DNA from: Ruminococcus sp.
Lineage (GTDB): Bacteria > Bacillota > Clostridia > Oscillospirales > Ruminococcaceae
DNA: 64,000 nt
Reading direction: 5' to 3'
NCBI GenBank assembly: GCA_021770655.1
Contig: JAETQO010000013.1
Span: 1 to 64,000, forward strand
The notes below the pieces were generated by a model. It saw only the letters and a list, made by a program, of their open reading frames with translations, made no database searches and was not told where the DNA came from. A program made the translations under genes and the position numbers. Positions 8,021-17,069 of the stretch are shown piece by piece; within the stretch, counting starts at the first letter, position 1; each line of letters opens with the position of its first letter.

Positions 8021-8080
8021 GTGCTGAAATCACATTATGGTCGGTACGGTTTAAAATTTGATTTTTATTCTTTTTTGAAG

Positions 8081-8109
8081 TTGCAATTTCTTTGCAACTG
8101 TGGTATAAT
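8081..8109 (+). promoter_or_regulatory. Promoter for der, with an inverted repeat over the -35
   Basis: TTGCAA (8081-8086) and TATAAT (8104-8109) have 17 bp between them. The inverted repeat GTTGCAA (8080-8086) / TTGCAAC (8092-8098) covers the -35 and part of the spacer and could be an operator. Confidence 0.6.
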
Positions 8110-8180
8110 ATTTATGTGTAATTTGAATTGCTGTCCGTTGTTTCTGCGGCGGATATAGTATAGAAATGGGGCTGATATGT

Positions 8181-9512
8181 ATGGCGCTGCCGATCGTTGC
8201 AATCGTTGGCCGCCCTAACGTGGGAAAATCAACGCTTTTTAACAAGCTTATAGGACAAAGGCTTTCAATAGTCGAAGATACTCCGGGCGTAACGAGAGAC
8301 AGGATATATGCCAAGTGCGAATGGCTTGGTCATGAATTTATGTTGGTGGATACCGGAGGAATAGAGCCGGAGTCCGATGACGTTATCCTCGCTCAGATGA
8401 GACGGCAGGCGGAGCTTGCTATTTTAAAGGCGGATGTGACTATCCTTGTGACCGATTTGAAAAGCGGAGTGACCGCTACCGATTATGAGGTTGCGCAGAT
8501 GTTGCTTAAATCCGGCAAGCCTATTGTACTGTGCGTGAATAAGTGCGACAACGTGGGCGAAATGCCAATGGAGTTTTATGAGTTTTATAACCTTGGCTTG
8601 GGCGAGCCGTTCCCCGTTTCTTCCGTCCATGGTCACGGTACAGGAGATATGTTGGACGAGGTTCTGAAATATCTTCCCGACAGTTCGGACGAGCAGGAGG
8701 ACGATGATTCTATCAAGGTCGCTGTTATCGGAAAACCGAATGTAGGAAAATCTTCTATCATCAATAAAATTTGCGGTGAGGACAGGGTCATAGTTTCAAA
8801 TGTTGCGGGTACTACGAGGGACGCTACCGATTCGGTGGTAGAAAACGAAAAAGGCAAATTTGTTTTTATCGATACCGCCGGTATTAGGCGTAAATCGAAA
8901 GTGCTTGACAGCATTGAGAAATACTCTGTGCTGAGAGCTTATATGGCGGTAGACAGAGCCGATGTTGCCGTTATCGTTATCGACGCTACTGTCGGATTTA
9001 CCGAGCAGGATTCAAAGGTGGCAGGCTATGCCCACGAAAAGGGCAAAGGCTGTGTAGTTGCCGTTAATAAATGGGACGCTATTGAAAAAGATACCAACAC
9101 TATGAACGAGTTTCAGAAAAAGCTTCAGGAGGATTTCAGCTTTATGAGCTATGTTCCTTTTGTGTTCATTTCCGCGAAAACGGGACTGAGAATGGATAAG
9201 CTTTTCGATACGATAAAGTTCGTGGCAGAGCAGAACGCTATCAGAATACCTACCGGACGTTTGAACGATGTGCTGGCTTATGCGACACAGAGAGTTCAGC
9301 CGCCGTCGGATAAGGGCAGACGTCTGAAAATCTACTATATGACTCAGGTATCTACAAAACCGCCTACATTCGTGTCATTTGTCAACAGGGCGGAGCTGTA
9401 TCATTTTTCCTATCAGCGTTATATTGAAAATCAGATAAGAGAAACTTTCGGACTTGAGGGAACGCCTATCGTTTTCAAGATTCGCGAACGCGATAAGGAC
9501 GACGTGAAGTAA
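8181..9512 (+). CDS. der: Ribosome assembly GTPase Der (EngA)
   Basis: This essential double GTPase acts in late 50S subunit assembly. Two Ras-like G domains are in tandem: the first P-loop GRPNVGKST begins at about residue 9 with DTGG and NKCD motifs, and the second, GKPNVGKSS, lies at about residue 182 with DTAG and NKWD. The C-terminal KH-like domain starts near residue 350. The length of 443 residues is typical. I chose ATG 8181, giving ALPIVAIVGRPN, over ATG 8166. The family usually starts a few residues before the first P-loop, and the GGGG stretch sits at the right distance. It heads a der-plsY-gpsA-yjbQ unit with short gaps (18, 10 and 16 bp). Confidence 0.96.
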   Translation: MALPIVAIVGRPNVGKSTLFNKLIGQRLSIVEDTPGVTRDRIYAKCEWLGHEFMLVDTGGIEPESDDVILAQMRRQAELAILKADVTILVTDLKSGVTATDYEVAQMLLKSGKPIVLCVNKCDNVGEMPMEFYEFYNLGLGEPFPVSSVHGHGTGDMLDEVLKYLPDSSDEQEDDDSIKVAVIGKPNVGKSSIINKICGEDRVIVSNVAGTTRDATDSVVENEKGKFVFIDTAGIRRKSKVLDSIEKYSVLRAYMAVDRADVAVIVIDATVGFTEQDSKVAGYAHEKGKGCVVAVNKWDAIEKDTNTMNEFQKKLQEDFSFMSYVPFVFISAKTGLRMDKLFDTIKFVAEQNAIRIPTGRLNDVLAYATQRVQPPSDKGRRLKIYYMTQVSTKPPTFVSFVNRAELYHFSYQRYIENQIRETFGLEGTPIVFKIRERDKDDVK

Positions 9513-9530
9513 ATCGGGGAGGTTTTTTTT

Positions 9531-10193
9531 GTGGACATATTTTTTAGTCTCGCATTTACCATACTGTTTTCATATCTTTTAGGCAGTCTTAATTCTGCGA
9601 TAATAGTTTGCAGAGTGCTGAAGAAAAAGGATATAAGAGATTACGGGAGTAATAACGCAGGACTTACAAACGTGCTCAGAGTTTTCGGCAAGGGACCTGC
9701 TCTGGCGACTCTGCTCTGCGATCTGGCAAAGGGTGTGCTTGCGGTCGTCATATGCCGTCTGGTGGTCACTCACGGATTTGGAGTTACTTTCTTTAACGAT
9801 GATAAGTTCGTTGGTTATGCCGCAGGACTTTTCGTAATGCTGGGTCATATTTTTCCGGTGTTTTACGGCTTCCACGGCGGAAAGGGCGTGCTTATCGCGG
9901 CGACTACGCTTATAGCGATAGACCCGCTTACCTGTTTCTTTTCTGTTTCTGTTTTTGCCGTAGTACTTATATGTACTAAGTATGTTTCCGTCGGCTCGAT
10001 ATGCGCCGCAGTGTCCTACCCTGTATTTACGCTGTTAGTACAGAGCTTTTTTATAAAAAGCGACGGAGTGCTTGCAAATACCATAATGGCGTCGGCAATA
10101 TGCGTACTTATTATTTATATGCACAGACCGAACATAAAAAGGCTTTTAAACGGTACGGAAAATAAGTTCGGAAGTAAGAAAAAATCTGAATAG
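9531..10193 (+). CDS. plsY: Glycerol-3-phosphate acyltransferase PlsY
   Basis: This integral membrane enzyme transfers an acyl group from acyl-phosphate to glycerol-3-phosphate, the first step of phospholipid synthesis. The 220 residues contain several membrane segments. The family motifs are clear: LLGSLNSAIIVCR, the glycine-rich DYGSNNAGLTNVLR (about 37-50), and GHIFPVFYGFHGGKG (about 104-118). The start is GTG at 9531 with GGGGAGG 8 bp before it. The direct pairing with gpsA, which makes its substrate, supports the call. Confidence 0.95.
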   Translation: MDIFFSLAFTILFSYLLGSLNSAIIVCRVLKKKDIRDYGSNNAGLTNVLRVFGKGPALATLLCDLAKGVLAVVICRLVVTHGFGVTFFNDDKFVGYAAGLFVMLGHIFPVFYGFHGGKGVLIAATTLIAIDPLTCFFSVSVFAVVLICTKYVSVGSICAAVSYPVFTLLVQSFFIKSDGVLANTIMASAICVLIIYMHRPNIKRLLNGTENKFGSKKKSE

Positions 10194-10203
10194 GAGGTTC
10201 TCT

Positions 10204-11208
10204 ATGGCAGACATTACTATATTAGGTTCTGGCGGATTCGGACTTGCGCTTGCGATCATGTGCGACAACGCCGGACACAACGTTACCGTCTGGTCAAAGT
10301 TTCAGGACGAGATAGACGCTATCAGAAGAACAGGAGAGCTTAAAGCAAAACTGCCCGGCGTTCAGGTGAACAAAAGCATTACGCTTGCCTCGGATATTTC
10401 CTGCGTCAAGGACAAGGATATGGTCATTTTAGGCATACCCTCGCCGTTTCTGAGGGAAGTCTGCGAAAGCGCCGCTCAGTATATCGAGAGTAAGACTGTT
10501 GTTGTAAATACGGCGAAAGGTCTTGAGGGCGGCAGTCTTAAAACCATGTGTCAAGTCGCAAAGGAGTGTTTCCCCGATAATCAGGTAGCTGTTCTTACAG
10601 GACCTTCCCATGCTGAGGAGGTCGCAAGAGGCGTGCCTACTACTATCGTTACCGCTTCTGATGACAGAAATGTTTCCTACTATATTCAGAATACTCTGTC
10701 AAACGATACTTTCAGAGTGTATGTGAACGACGACGTTATGGGCTGTGAAATAGGCGGCTCGCTGAAAAATGTTATCGCGCTGGCGGCGGGAGTCTGCGAC
10801 GGTCTGGGCCTTGGCGACAACACCAAGGCCGCCCTTATGACAAGAGGCATAAGAGAGATAGCCCGTCTTGGGCTTGCTATGGGCGCAAAAGCCGATACCT
10901 TTGCGGGACTGAGCGGAATAGGCGATCTTATAGTTACCTGCTGTTCAATGCACAGCAGAAACAGACGAGCCGGAATGCTGATAGGTCAAGGTGTGTCGCC
11001 TGAAGAGGCGGTTAGGAGAGTGGGTACCGTTGAGGGGTATGTCTGCACAAAGAACGCGTGGGAGCTGTCTAAGAAAATGGGTATCGAAATGCCGATCACG
11101 GAACAGCTTGCCAATGTGCTTTTCTGCGGAGAGCCTGCGGCGGCGGCTATCAAAAATCTTATGTGCCGACCAAGCAGAAACGAAACGGAAAGCAATTTTC
11201 TGAACTGA
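10204..11208 (+). CDS. gpsA: Glycerol-3-phosphate dehydrogenase [NAD(P)+]
   Basis: This enzyme reduces dihydroxyacetone phosphate to sn-glycerol-3-phosphate for membrane lipids. It is 334 residues. The N-terminal Rossmann motif GSGGFGLALA (about residues 8-17) binds the cofactor. The catalytic Lys lies in GGSLKNVIALAAG (about 185-197), with the family motifs NTAKGLEGG and GPSHAEEVARG. The start lies 10 bp after plsY with AGGAGG. Together they supply lysophosphatidic acid. Confidence 0.97.
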   Translation: MADITILGSGGFGLALAIMCDNAGHNVTVWSKFQDEIDAIRRTGELKAKLPGVQVNKSITLASDISCVKDKDMVILGIPSPFLREVCESAAQYIESKTVVVNTAKGLEGGSLKTMCQVAKECFPDNQVAVLTGPSHAEEVARGVPTTIVTASDDRNVSYYIQNTLSNDTFRVYVNDDVMGCEIGGSLKNVIALAAGVCDGLGLGDNTKAALMTRGIREIARLGLAMGAKADTFAGLSGIGDLIVTCCSMHSRNRRAGMLIGQGVSPEEAVRRVGTVEGYVCTKNAWELSKKMGIEMPITEQLANVLFCGEPAAAAIKNLMCRPSRNETESNFLN

Positions 11209-11224
11209 TAAGGAGAGTTGTTCT

Positions 11225-11620
11225 ATGCTGAAAGTTTTTAAGCTTAATACCGGTGAAGAGGGCTTTTATAATATCACCAGCTATGTAAGACAAGCAGTTA
11301 ATGAGTCCGGCGTGCAAGAGGGTATTGCGGTGGTTTTCTGTCCCCATACCACGGCGGCGATAACCATAAACGAAAACGCCGATCCGGACGTTACCGAAGA
11401 TCTTGTCTACGCTTTTGACAAGACCTTTCCGTCAAGACCGCAGTTCAAGCATTGCGAGGGGAATTCTCACGCTCATCTGAAATCAAGCTGTGTGGGTGCT
11501 TCTGAAACGGTCATCATTGATGACGGAGCGCTTGCGCTGGGAGTATGGCAGGCTATCTATTTCGTGGAGTTTGACGGACCGAGAGAAAGAAACTTTGCGG
11601 TTAAAATCATCAAGGGGTAA
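11225..11620 (+). CDS. YjbQ family protein (UPF0047)
   Basis: This 131-residue protein of the YjbQ/UPF0047 family is recognisable from FCPHTTAAITINENADPDV, the HCEGNSHAHLKSS stretch (candidate metal-binding His cluster) and the C-terminal YFVEFDGPRERNFAVKI. Some members have weak thiamine-phosphate synthase activity in vitro, hence the alternative name secondary thiamine-phosphate synthase. The physiological role is not settled. It follows gpsA by 16 bp with GGAGAG as ribosome site, so it is probably co-transcribed with the phospholipid genes. Confidence 0.88.
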   Translation: MLKVFKLNTGEEGFYNITSYVRQAVNESGVQEGIAVVFCPHTTAAITINENADPDVTEDLVYAFDKTFPSRPQFKHCEGNSHAHLKSSCVGASETVIIDDGALALGVWQAIYFVEFDGPRERNFAVKIIKG

Positions 11621-11662
11621 TTATAAAAGTCAAAGTTTTTATAACTTTTTTATGAAATACTC

Positions 11663-11691
11663 TTTACATTTAGACGGAAATATTGTATAAT
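11663..11691 (+). promoter_or_regulatory. Promoter for the pyrH-frr-uppS cluster
   Basis: TTTACA (11663-11668) and TATAAT (11686-11691) are 17 bp apart, about 95 bp upstream of pyrH. The leader between contains an inverted repeat around CGATCC...GGATCG (about 11724-11748). Confidence 0.65.
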
Positions 11692-11785
11692 TTTAATATC
11701 ATTATATAGTAAAAATTCGGATATCGATCCCGGACTTCGGCAGGATCGGGAATCGGTATAATATGCGTTAAGGAGTGCTTGAAAT

Positions 11786-12490
11786 ATGGAACCCAAATAT
11801 AAGCGAATTTTACTCAAGCTCAGCGGCGAGGCTCTTGCCGGAGAGAAAAAAACAGGTCTTGACTATGACGTTATCACCTCTTTCGGAAAGAGTATAAAAA
11901 AATGCGTTGACGCAGGCGTCGAGGTAGGTATCGTCGTAGGCGGCGGTAATTTCTGGAGAGGCAGAAGCAGTGGAGATATGGACAGAACAAGAGCCGATCA
12001 TATCGGTATGCTTGCTACGGCTATGAACGCTTTGGCGGTTGCCGACGCTCTTGAAAACTGCGGTATGCAGGTAAGAGTTCAGACAGCTATTTCAATGCCT
12101 CAGGTCGCAGAGCCTTACATCAGAAATAAGGCTATCAGACATTTTGAAAAGGGAAGAGTCTGCATTTTCGGATGCGGCACGGGAAATCCGTTCTTCTCAA
12201 CAGACACTGCGGCGGCTCTCAGAGCGGCTGAGATCGAGGCAGACGTTATTTTAAAGGCTACAATGGTCGACGGAGTTTACGACAAGGATCCTCATAAGTT
12301 CTCTGATGCTGTAAAGTATGATTCTCTTACGTTTAACGATATTCTTGCAAAGGGATTGCAGGTAATGGATTCCACTGCCGCGGCAATGTGCAAGGATAAT
12401 AATATTCCGATCATCGTTTTTGACCTTGCAAGACCTGATAATATCTATGACGCTTGTATGGGTGAAAACGTAGGAACCCTTGTGAAATAA
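11786..12490 (+). CDS. pyrH: UMP kinase
   Basis: This amino-acid-kinase-family enzyme phosphorylates UMP to UDP. It is 234 residues. Diagnostic pieces are [14 protein letters not shown] (about 5-18), [13 protein letters not shown] (about 48-60), [17 protein letters not shown] (about 65-81) and [19 protein letters not shown] (about 134-152). The absence of rpsB-tsf directly upstream is a small difference from many genomes. The pyrH-frr-uppS-cdsA-dxr-rseP order that follows is the classical one. Confidence 0.97.
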   Translation: MEPKYKRILLKLSGEALAGEKKTGLDYDVITSFGKSIKKCVDAGVEVGIVVGGGNFWRGRSSGDMDRTRADHIGMLATAMNALAVADALENCGMQVRVQTAISMPQVAEPYIRNKAIRHFEKGRVCIFGCGTGNPFFSTDTAAALRAAEIEADVILKATMVDGVYDKDPHKFSDAVKYDSLTFNDILAKGLQVMDSTAAAMCKDNNIPIIVFDLARPDNIYDACMGENVGTLVK

Positions 12491-12527
12491 CATCATTTTT
12501 GCGTAAAAACAGAAAGGACGATTTTTT

Positions 12528-13082
12528 ATGAAACAGATCAAGGAAAATGCTAAGAATAAAATGGAAAAATCTATAAATGTTATGCTTTCGGATTTTTCAT
12601 CGATCAGAGCCGGAAGAGCAAATCCGGCAGTGCTGAATAAAGTACAGGTTGAGTATTACGGAGCAATGACACCAGTAAGCCAGATGGCGGCTGTTTCTGT
12701 TGCCGAGGCAAGGGTTCTTGTTATCCAGCCTTGGGATAAGTCTACGCTTAAAGCAATTGAAAAGGCGATACAGGCTTCCGATATAGGAATAAATCCTCAG
12801 AATGACGGAAATGTTATCAGACTCACCTTTCCTCAGCTCACCGAGGACAGACGTAAGGAACTGGTCAAAGACATTAAGAAAATGGGCGAGGACTGCAAGG
12901 TAGCTATTCGTTCTATCAGAAGAGACGCTATGGAAAAATTCAAGGCGATGAAGAAAAACGGCGACATTACCGAGGATGATCTGAAAGACTGTGAGGACGA
13001 GATACAGAAGATCACCGATAAGTTCGTTAAAGAGGTAGAGGGTCACGTTGCCGATAAGGAAAAGGAAATCCTTTCCATTTAA
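12528..13082 (+). CDS. frr: Ribosome recycling factor
   Basis: This factor splits the post-termination ribosome together with EF-G. Its 184 residues match the family length. The all-helical domain I carries SSIRAGRANPAVLNKVQVEYYGA (Arg-rich tRNA-mimic region) and the second helix bundle ends with EDEIQKITDKFV. It starts 37 bp after pyrH with GAAAGGACG as ribosome site, and runs directly into uppS with a 3-bp gap. Confidence 0.97.
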   Translation: MKQIKENAKNKMEKSINVMLSDFSSIRAGRANPAVLNKVQVEYYGAMTPVSQMAAVSVAEARVLVIQPWDKSTLKAIEKAIQASDIGINPQNDGNVIRLTFPQLTEDRRKELVKDIKKMGEDCKVAIRSIRRDAMEKFKAMKKNGDITEDDLKDCEDEIQKITDKFVKEVEGHVADKEKEILSI

Positions 13083-13085
13083 TTT

Positions 13086-13817
13086 ATGGCGGACGTTAAA
13101 AAAATAAGCCTGGGCGAAAACGTGTCGGTGCCTGTCCATGTCGGTGTTATTATGGACGGAAACGGCAGGTGGGCGAAGAAGAGGGGAATGCCCCGTAAAT
13201 TCGGACACCGTGAGGGTGCGAAAACCTTTCGTGCGATCACACGTCACGCCAAGGCTCTGGGAATACAGTATATAACCTATTATGCGTTTTCGACCGAGAA
13301 CTGGAAAAGACCCAAGGACGAGGTCGATTCCATAATGGAATTGTTTGAGAAATACCTTGACGAGGTGCGGGATTTTATCGAGGAGAATATCCGCGTTAGG
13401 TTTATCGGCGATAGGAGCAGGCTCAGTGAAAGACTTCAGCAGAAAATGGCTTCCGTTGAAGAGGATTCAAAGGATTTTGATTCCATGACTCTTGTGCTGG
13501 CGATAAATTACGGCGGAAGAGACGAGATCTGTCACGCCGTAAAGGTACTCGCGCAGAGAGTCAAGGACGGCGAGCTTGAACCGGAAGACATCGACATGGA
13601 TATGCTCGAGAAAAATCTTTATACCGAGGAGATTCCGCCCGTTGATCTGGTCATAAGACCCAGCGGCGAGCAGAGACTTTCAAACTTTATGATATGGCAG
13701 GCGGCTTATGCGGAGTTTTATTATACCAACATTCTCTGGCCTGATTTCAAGGGTGGGGATCTTGAAAAAGCTGTGCTTGCCTACAGCGAAAGAAACAGAA
13801 GATTCGGAGGGGTGTAA
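13086..13817 (+). CDS. uppS: Undecaprenyl diphosphate synthase
   Basis: This cis-prenyltransferase makes C55 undecaprenyl diphosphate, the lipid carrier for peptidoglycan. It is 243 residues. The catalytic Asp lies in GVIMDGNGRWAKKRG (about 20-34), followed by HREGA, the FSTENWKRP loop and the C-terminal IRPSGEQRLSNFMIWQAAYAEFY stretch that binds the isopentenyl substrate. It is flanked by frr (3-bp gap) and cdsA (1-bp gap), implying translational coupling. Confidence 0.96.
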   Translation: MADVKKISLGENVSVPVHVGVIMDGNGRWAKKRGMPRKFGHREGAKTFRAITRHAKALGIQYITYYAFSTENWKRPKDEVDSIMELFEKYLDEVRDFIEENIRVRFIGDRSRLSERLQQKMASVEEDSKDFDSMTLVLAINYGGRDEICHAVKVLAQRVKDGELEPEDIDMDMLEKNLYTEEIPPVDLVIRPSGEQRLSNFMIWQAAYAEFYYTNILWPDFKGGDLEKAVLAYSERNRRFGGV

Positions 13818-13818
13818 A

Positions 13819-14649
13819 TTGTCAACCCGTATAAAATCGGCGGCGATCGCAATTGTTATCGCTGTGGTGCTGCTTATTCTGCACGGCACTTTCGTTTTTA
13901 ATATTGCGATAGGCTTTATTTCCGCCGCAGCTATTTATGAAATATTCAAAGCCACTAAAATGATAACTCATAAGTATCAGACTATCGCTTGCTGTGCGTT
14001 TGCGTTTATCGACGCGTTCATGCCTGTTTTCTACAGACACGGCTGGCTGTATTTTATAAGCTATAAGCTTTATATGGGTCTGTTCGTGCTGGCGATGTGT
14101 ATTCTTTACCTTAGAGAGCATACGAAGTTCAACTATATGGAATTTTTCTTCATGCTTGGCGTGGGAATACTTATTCCTTATTCTTTCGGTACGCTGCTGG
14201 ATATGGCGGCTCTCGGAGGAAAGGGAGTATTTATGATAGTGCTTGCGCTCTGCGCGGCATGGCTTGCGGACAGCGGCGCATATTTTGCGGGAACGTTCTT
14301 TGGAAAAACTCCCCTCTGTCCGGAGATAAGTCCAAAAAAGACCGTTGAGGGCGTTGTCGGCGGCGTTGTAACAAACGGAGTGCTTATGCTGATAATCAGC
14401 CTGTTTTACGATTTTGTGCTTAAAGGAGCTTCCGTTCATTACTTCGGTGTTCTTATCGCAGGAATGCTCAGCGCCGTTATCGGGCTTATAGGCGATTTGA
14501 CTGCTTCTGTTATAAAGCGCCAGACGGGTATAAAGGACTACGGAAATATTATGCCGGGTCACGGCGGAATTATGGATCGCTTTGACAGCGTTCTGCTGGT
14601 TGCACCCTTTATGTACTATATGTTTACTCAGGGTCTTATACTTAAATAA
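13819..14649 (+). CDS. cdsA: Phosphatidate cytidylyltransferase
   Basis: This membrane enzyme makes CDP-diacylglycerol from phosphatidate and CTP. I place the start at TTG 13819, one base after the uppS stop and 9 bp after GGAGGGG. This gives a 276-residue protein that begins STRIKSAAIAIVIAVVLLI and enters the first membrane segment at once. The longer frame from 13708 would overlap uppS by 110 bp. About seven hydrophobic segments are present. The signature lies at the C terminus: IKRQTGIKDYGNIMPGHGG followed by IMDRFDSVL. The position in the uppS-cdsA-dxr order is classical. Confidence 0.93.
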   Translation: MSTRIKSAAIAIVIAVVLLILHGTFVFNIAIGFISAAAIYEIFKATKMITHKYQTIACCAFAFIDAFMPVFYRHGWLYFISYKLYMGLFVLAMCILYLREHTKFNYMEFFFMLGVGILIPYSFGTLLDMAALGGKGVFMIVLALCAAWLADSGAYFAGTFFGKTPLCPEISPKKTVEGVVGGVVTNGVLMLIISLFYDFVLKGASVHYFGVLIAGMLSAVIGLIGDLTASVIKRQTGIKDYGNIMPGHGGIMDRFDSVLLVAPFMYYMFTQGLILK

Positions 14650-14773
14650 GTTCAGAAAAATTAATTAGGGGCAGGCTTAGGCTTACCCCTTTTGAGCGTT
14701 TATAAAGGCAAATAACGCGGAGCAGTCATGTGTGTTCTCAGCGTAGTTTATGTGTGAAAAAAGGAAAAGGAAA

Positions 14774-15934
14774 ATGAAAACAATGACGATTCTCGGCTCG
14801 ACCGGTTCTATCGGTACGCAGGCATTAGAGGTAGCAAAAAAGCATAATATTAAAGTGAAGGCTCTTGCGGCGTATTCCAGCGCCGAGGCGCTGGCGAAAC
14901 AGGCGGAGAAGTTTTTGCCGCAATGCGTGTGTATTTTTGATGAAAGCAGAAAAGACGAGCTTTGCAGGCTTCTCAAGAGCAAGGATATCAAGGTCGTTAC
15001 GGGAATGGAGGGGCTGAAGGAGATCGCGTCTATGGACGATGTTGATATAATGCTCAACTCCGTTGTGGGAATGGTGGGTCTTGTACCTACTCTTACAGCT
15101 ATCGAAAACGGTACCGATATTGCGCTTGCAAACAAGGAGACCCTTGTGGCAGGCGGCGAGCTGGTCATAAAGAAAGCCGCTGAAAAGGGTGTGAAGATAT
15201 ATCCAGTAGACAGCGAACATTCGGCGATCTTTCAGTGCTTGCAGGGAAACAGCGGCAATAGGATAAAAGAGATCATTCTTACTGCCTCCGGCGGACCGTT
15301 TTTCGGAAAGACAAAAGCCGATCTTGAAAACGTTACGGTGGAGCAGGCTCTTGCTCACCCCAACTGGTCAATGGGAAAAAAGATAACTGTGGATTCCGCT
15401 ACGCTTATGAATAAGGGACTGGAATTTATCGAGGCTATGTGGCTGTTTAAGCTGAGACCCGAGCAGATCGAGATCGTGGTACACAGGCAGAGCGTGGTGC
15501 ATTCTGCCGTAGAATTTGAGGACAATTCCGTTATTGCTCAAATGGGTGTGCCGGATATGAAGATACCTATTCAGTACGCTCTGCTTTATCCTCAGCGGAT
15601 TGAATGCGACGTAAAAAAGCTGTCGCTCACCGATTACGGTACGCTTACGTTTGAAAAGCCCGATTATGATACGTTCGACTGTCTGAGAGCCTGTATCAAG
15701 GCTGTGACTGTTGGAGGTAATCTTCCTGCGGCGGTCAACGGCGCTAACGAGGAAGCTGTTGCGGCGTTTCTGAGCGGCAGAATAGGATTTTTGGATATAG
15801 GCAGACTTGTGATGTCCGTCTGTGAAAATACAGAAAGAAAAGATATAAGCTCTGTAGAAGATATTCTTGAGGCCGACAGGCTGGCGAGAGAATGTGTGAG
15901 AAACAAAATAAACGGCGAAAGGCTTACAAAATGA
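14774..15934 (+). CDS. dxr: 1-deoxy-D-xylulose-5-phosphate reductoisomerase
   Basis: This enzyme carries out the first committed step of the non-mevalonate isoprenoid pathway, to methylerythritol phosphate. It is 386 residues from ATG 14774. The longer frame from 14750 lacks a good ribosome site, whereas AAGGAAAAGG precedes 14774. Motifs include the NADPH loop GSTGSIGTQ (about 6-14), LANKETLVAGG, the metal site DSEHSAIFQCL (about 147-157), ASGGPF and WSMGKKITVDSATLMNKG. The last codons overlap rseP by 4 bp. With ispG and uppS nearby, the block concentrates isoprenoid synthesis. Confidence 0.97.
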   Translation: MKTMTILGSTGSIGTQALEVAKKHNIKVKALAAYSSAEALAKQAEKFLPQCVCIFDESRKDELCRLLKSKDIKVVTGMEGLKEIASMDDVDIMLNSVVGMVGLVPTLTAIENGTDIALANKETLVAGGELVIKKAAEKGVKIYPVDSEHSAIFQCLQGNSGNRIKEIILTASGGPFFGKTKADLENVTVEQALAHPNWSMGKKITVDSATLMNKGLEFIEAMWLFKLRPEQIEIVVHRQSVVHSAVEFEDNSVIAQMGVPDMKIPIQYALLYPQRIECDVKKLSLTDYGTLTFEKPDYDTFDCLRACIKAVTVGGNLPAAVNGANEEAVAAFLSGRIGFLDIGRLVMSVCENTERKDISSVEDILEADRLARECVRNKINGERLTK

Positions 15935-16971
15935 GTATTTTATTTGCAATAATTATCTTTGAAGTTATTATCATTATCCACGAATTCGGACACTTTATCG
16001 CGGCGAAGTCCTGCGGAGTAAAGGTGAATGAATTTTCTATCGGAATGGGTCCTGCTATATTCAAAAAGCAGAAAGGTGAAACTCTTTACGCCCTGAGAAT
16101 ATTCCCGATAGGCGGTTACTGCGCTATGGAGGGAGAGGACGACAAGAGCGAGGACGGAAGGGCTTTCTGCAATAAGCGTCTGTCAAGAAGAATACTTATT
16201 GTCGTAGCAGGAGTTATAATGAACCTTGTTTTGGGATATATCATTCTTGTCATCAATACGGCGACATCGGATTCTATTACCTCTACCAAAATATCATGGT
16301 TCGAGGAGGGGGCTTCCTCTCAGGCAACTGGTCTTCAGGTCGGCGACGAGGTCGTGGAGATCAACGGTATGAGAATATTTACCGCTATGGATATGTCCTA
16401 TCAATTCGGCAACGATGAGGACAGCAAATTTGATATGGTAGTAAAGCGTGACGGTAAAGAAGTGGAGCTGAACGACGTTACCTTTGCAACTACTGATGAT
16501 TCCATGCATATAGATTTCAAGGTTTACCCCGAGAAGGTGACCGTAGGTTCGGTCATTACGCAGTCCTTTAAGCAGACCTGCACCGACGGAAGACTTATCT
16601 ATATTTCTCTTGCCGATCTGGTTAGGGGCAGATATTCTATTAAGGATCTGAGCGGTCCTGTAGGCATAGTTGATACGATCGACAACGTTATTGACAGTGA
16701 AAGAGACGAAAGCTCAGGGGAGATAGACTGGTCGGCGCTTGCCGATACAATGCTCACTCTGGCGGCGTTTATAACTATAAACATCGGAATATTCAATCTT
16801 CTCCCGCTGCCTGCGTTGGACGGCGGAAGGCTTATCTTCCTTATTATCGAGGGCATTCGCCGCAAACCGGTAAAGCCTGAGCATGAGGGAATGGTACACG
16901 CAATAGGAATGGCTGTGCTGCTGCTGTTTATGGTCGTCGTTACGGTAAGCGATATTTTTAAGCTTATTTAA
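15931..16971 (+). CDS. rseP: RseP/RasP-type site-2 intramembrane zinc metalloprotease
   Basis: This integral membrane protease cleaves anti-sigma factors and signal-peptide remnants within the membrane. I start at ATG 15931, overlapping the dxr stop (ATGA). That gives 346 residues opening with a membrane helix that holds HEFGH (about 17-21), the zinc motif. A central PDZ domain (about 115-185; GLQVGDEVVEINGM) follows, and the second metal motif lies in NLLPLPALDGGRL (about 287-299). A C-terminal membrane helix ends the protein. Target anti-sigma factors are not visible in this window. Confidence 0.95.
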   Translation: MSILFAIIIFEVIIIIHEFGHFIAAKSCGVKVNEFSIGMGPAIFKKQKGETLYALRIFPIGGYCAMEGEDDKSEDGRAFCNKRLSRRILIVVAGVIMNLVLGYIILVINTATSDSITSTKISWFEEGASSQATGLQVGDEVVEINGMRIFTAMDMSYQFGNDEDSKFDMVVKRDGKEVELNDVTFATTDDSMHIDFKVYPEKVTVGSVITQSFKQTCTDGRLIYISLADLVRGRYSIKDLSGPVGIVDTIDNVIDSERDESSGEIDWSALADTMLTLAAFITINIGIFNLLPLPALDGGRLIFLIIEGIRRKPVKPEHEGMVHAIGMAVLLLFMVVVTVSDIFKLI

Positions 16972-17042
16972 AGCAATACCGCATAAAGACCGCCTAACGG
17001 CTTTATGCACGTCTTGCTTGAATCTTTGTGCGTATTGTCTTA
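16972..17042 (+). repeat. MITE-like repeat, copy A
   Basis: The segment between rseP and ispG has imperfect terminal inverted repeats (CAATACCGCATAAAG at the left, CTTTGTGCGTATTG at the right). It contains the perfect stem GCATAAAG / CTTTATGC around CCGCCTAACGG. Its left 41 bp match 36686-36726 at about 33 of 41 positions, so it is one of two related elements here. It could also act as a hairpin that processes the rseP-ispG transcript. Confidence 0.6.
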
Positions 17043-17069
17043 AAGCATTAAAAGAAAGAGGTTTTATAA

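Noticed and set aside
14650-14773. Terminator between cdsA and dxr (AGGGG...CCCCT followed by TTTT)
   Set aside because: Only five outer pairs form and the inner part does not pair, so I do not count it as a terminator.
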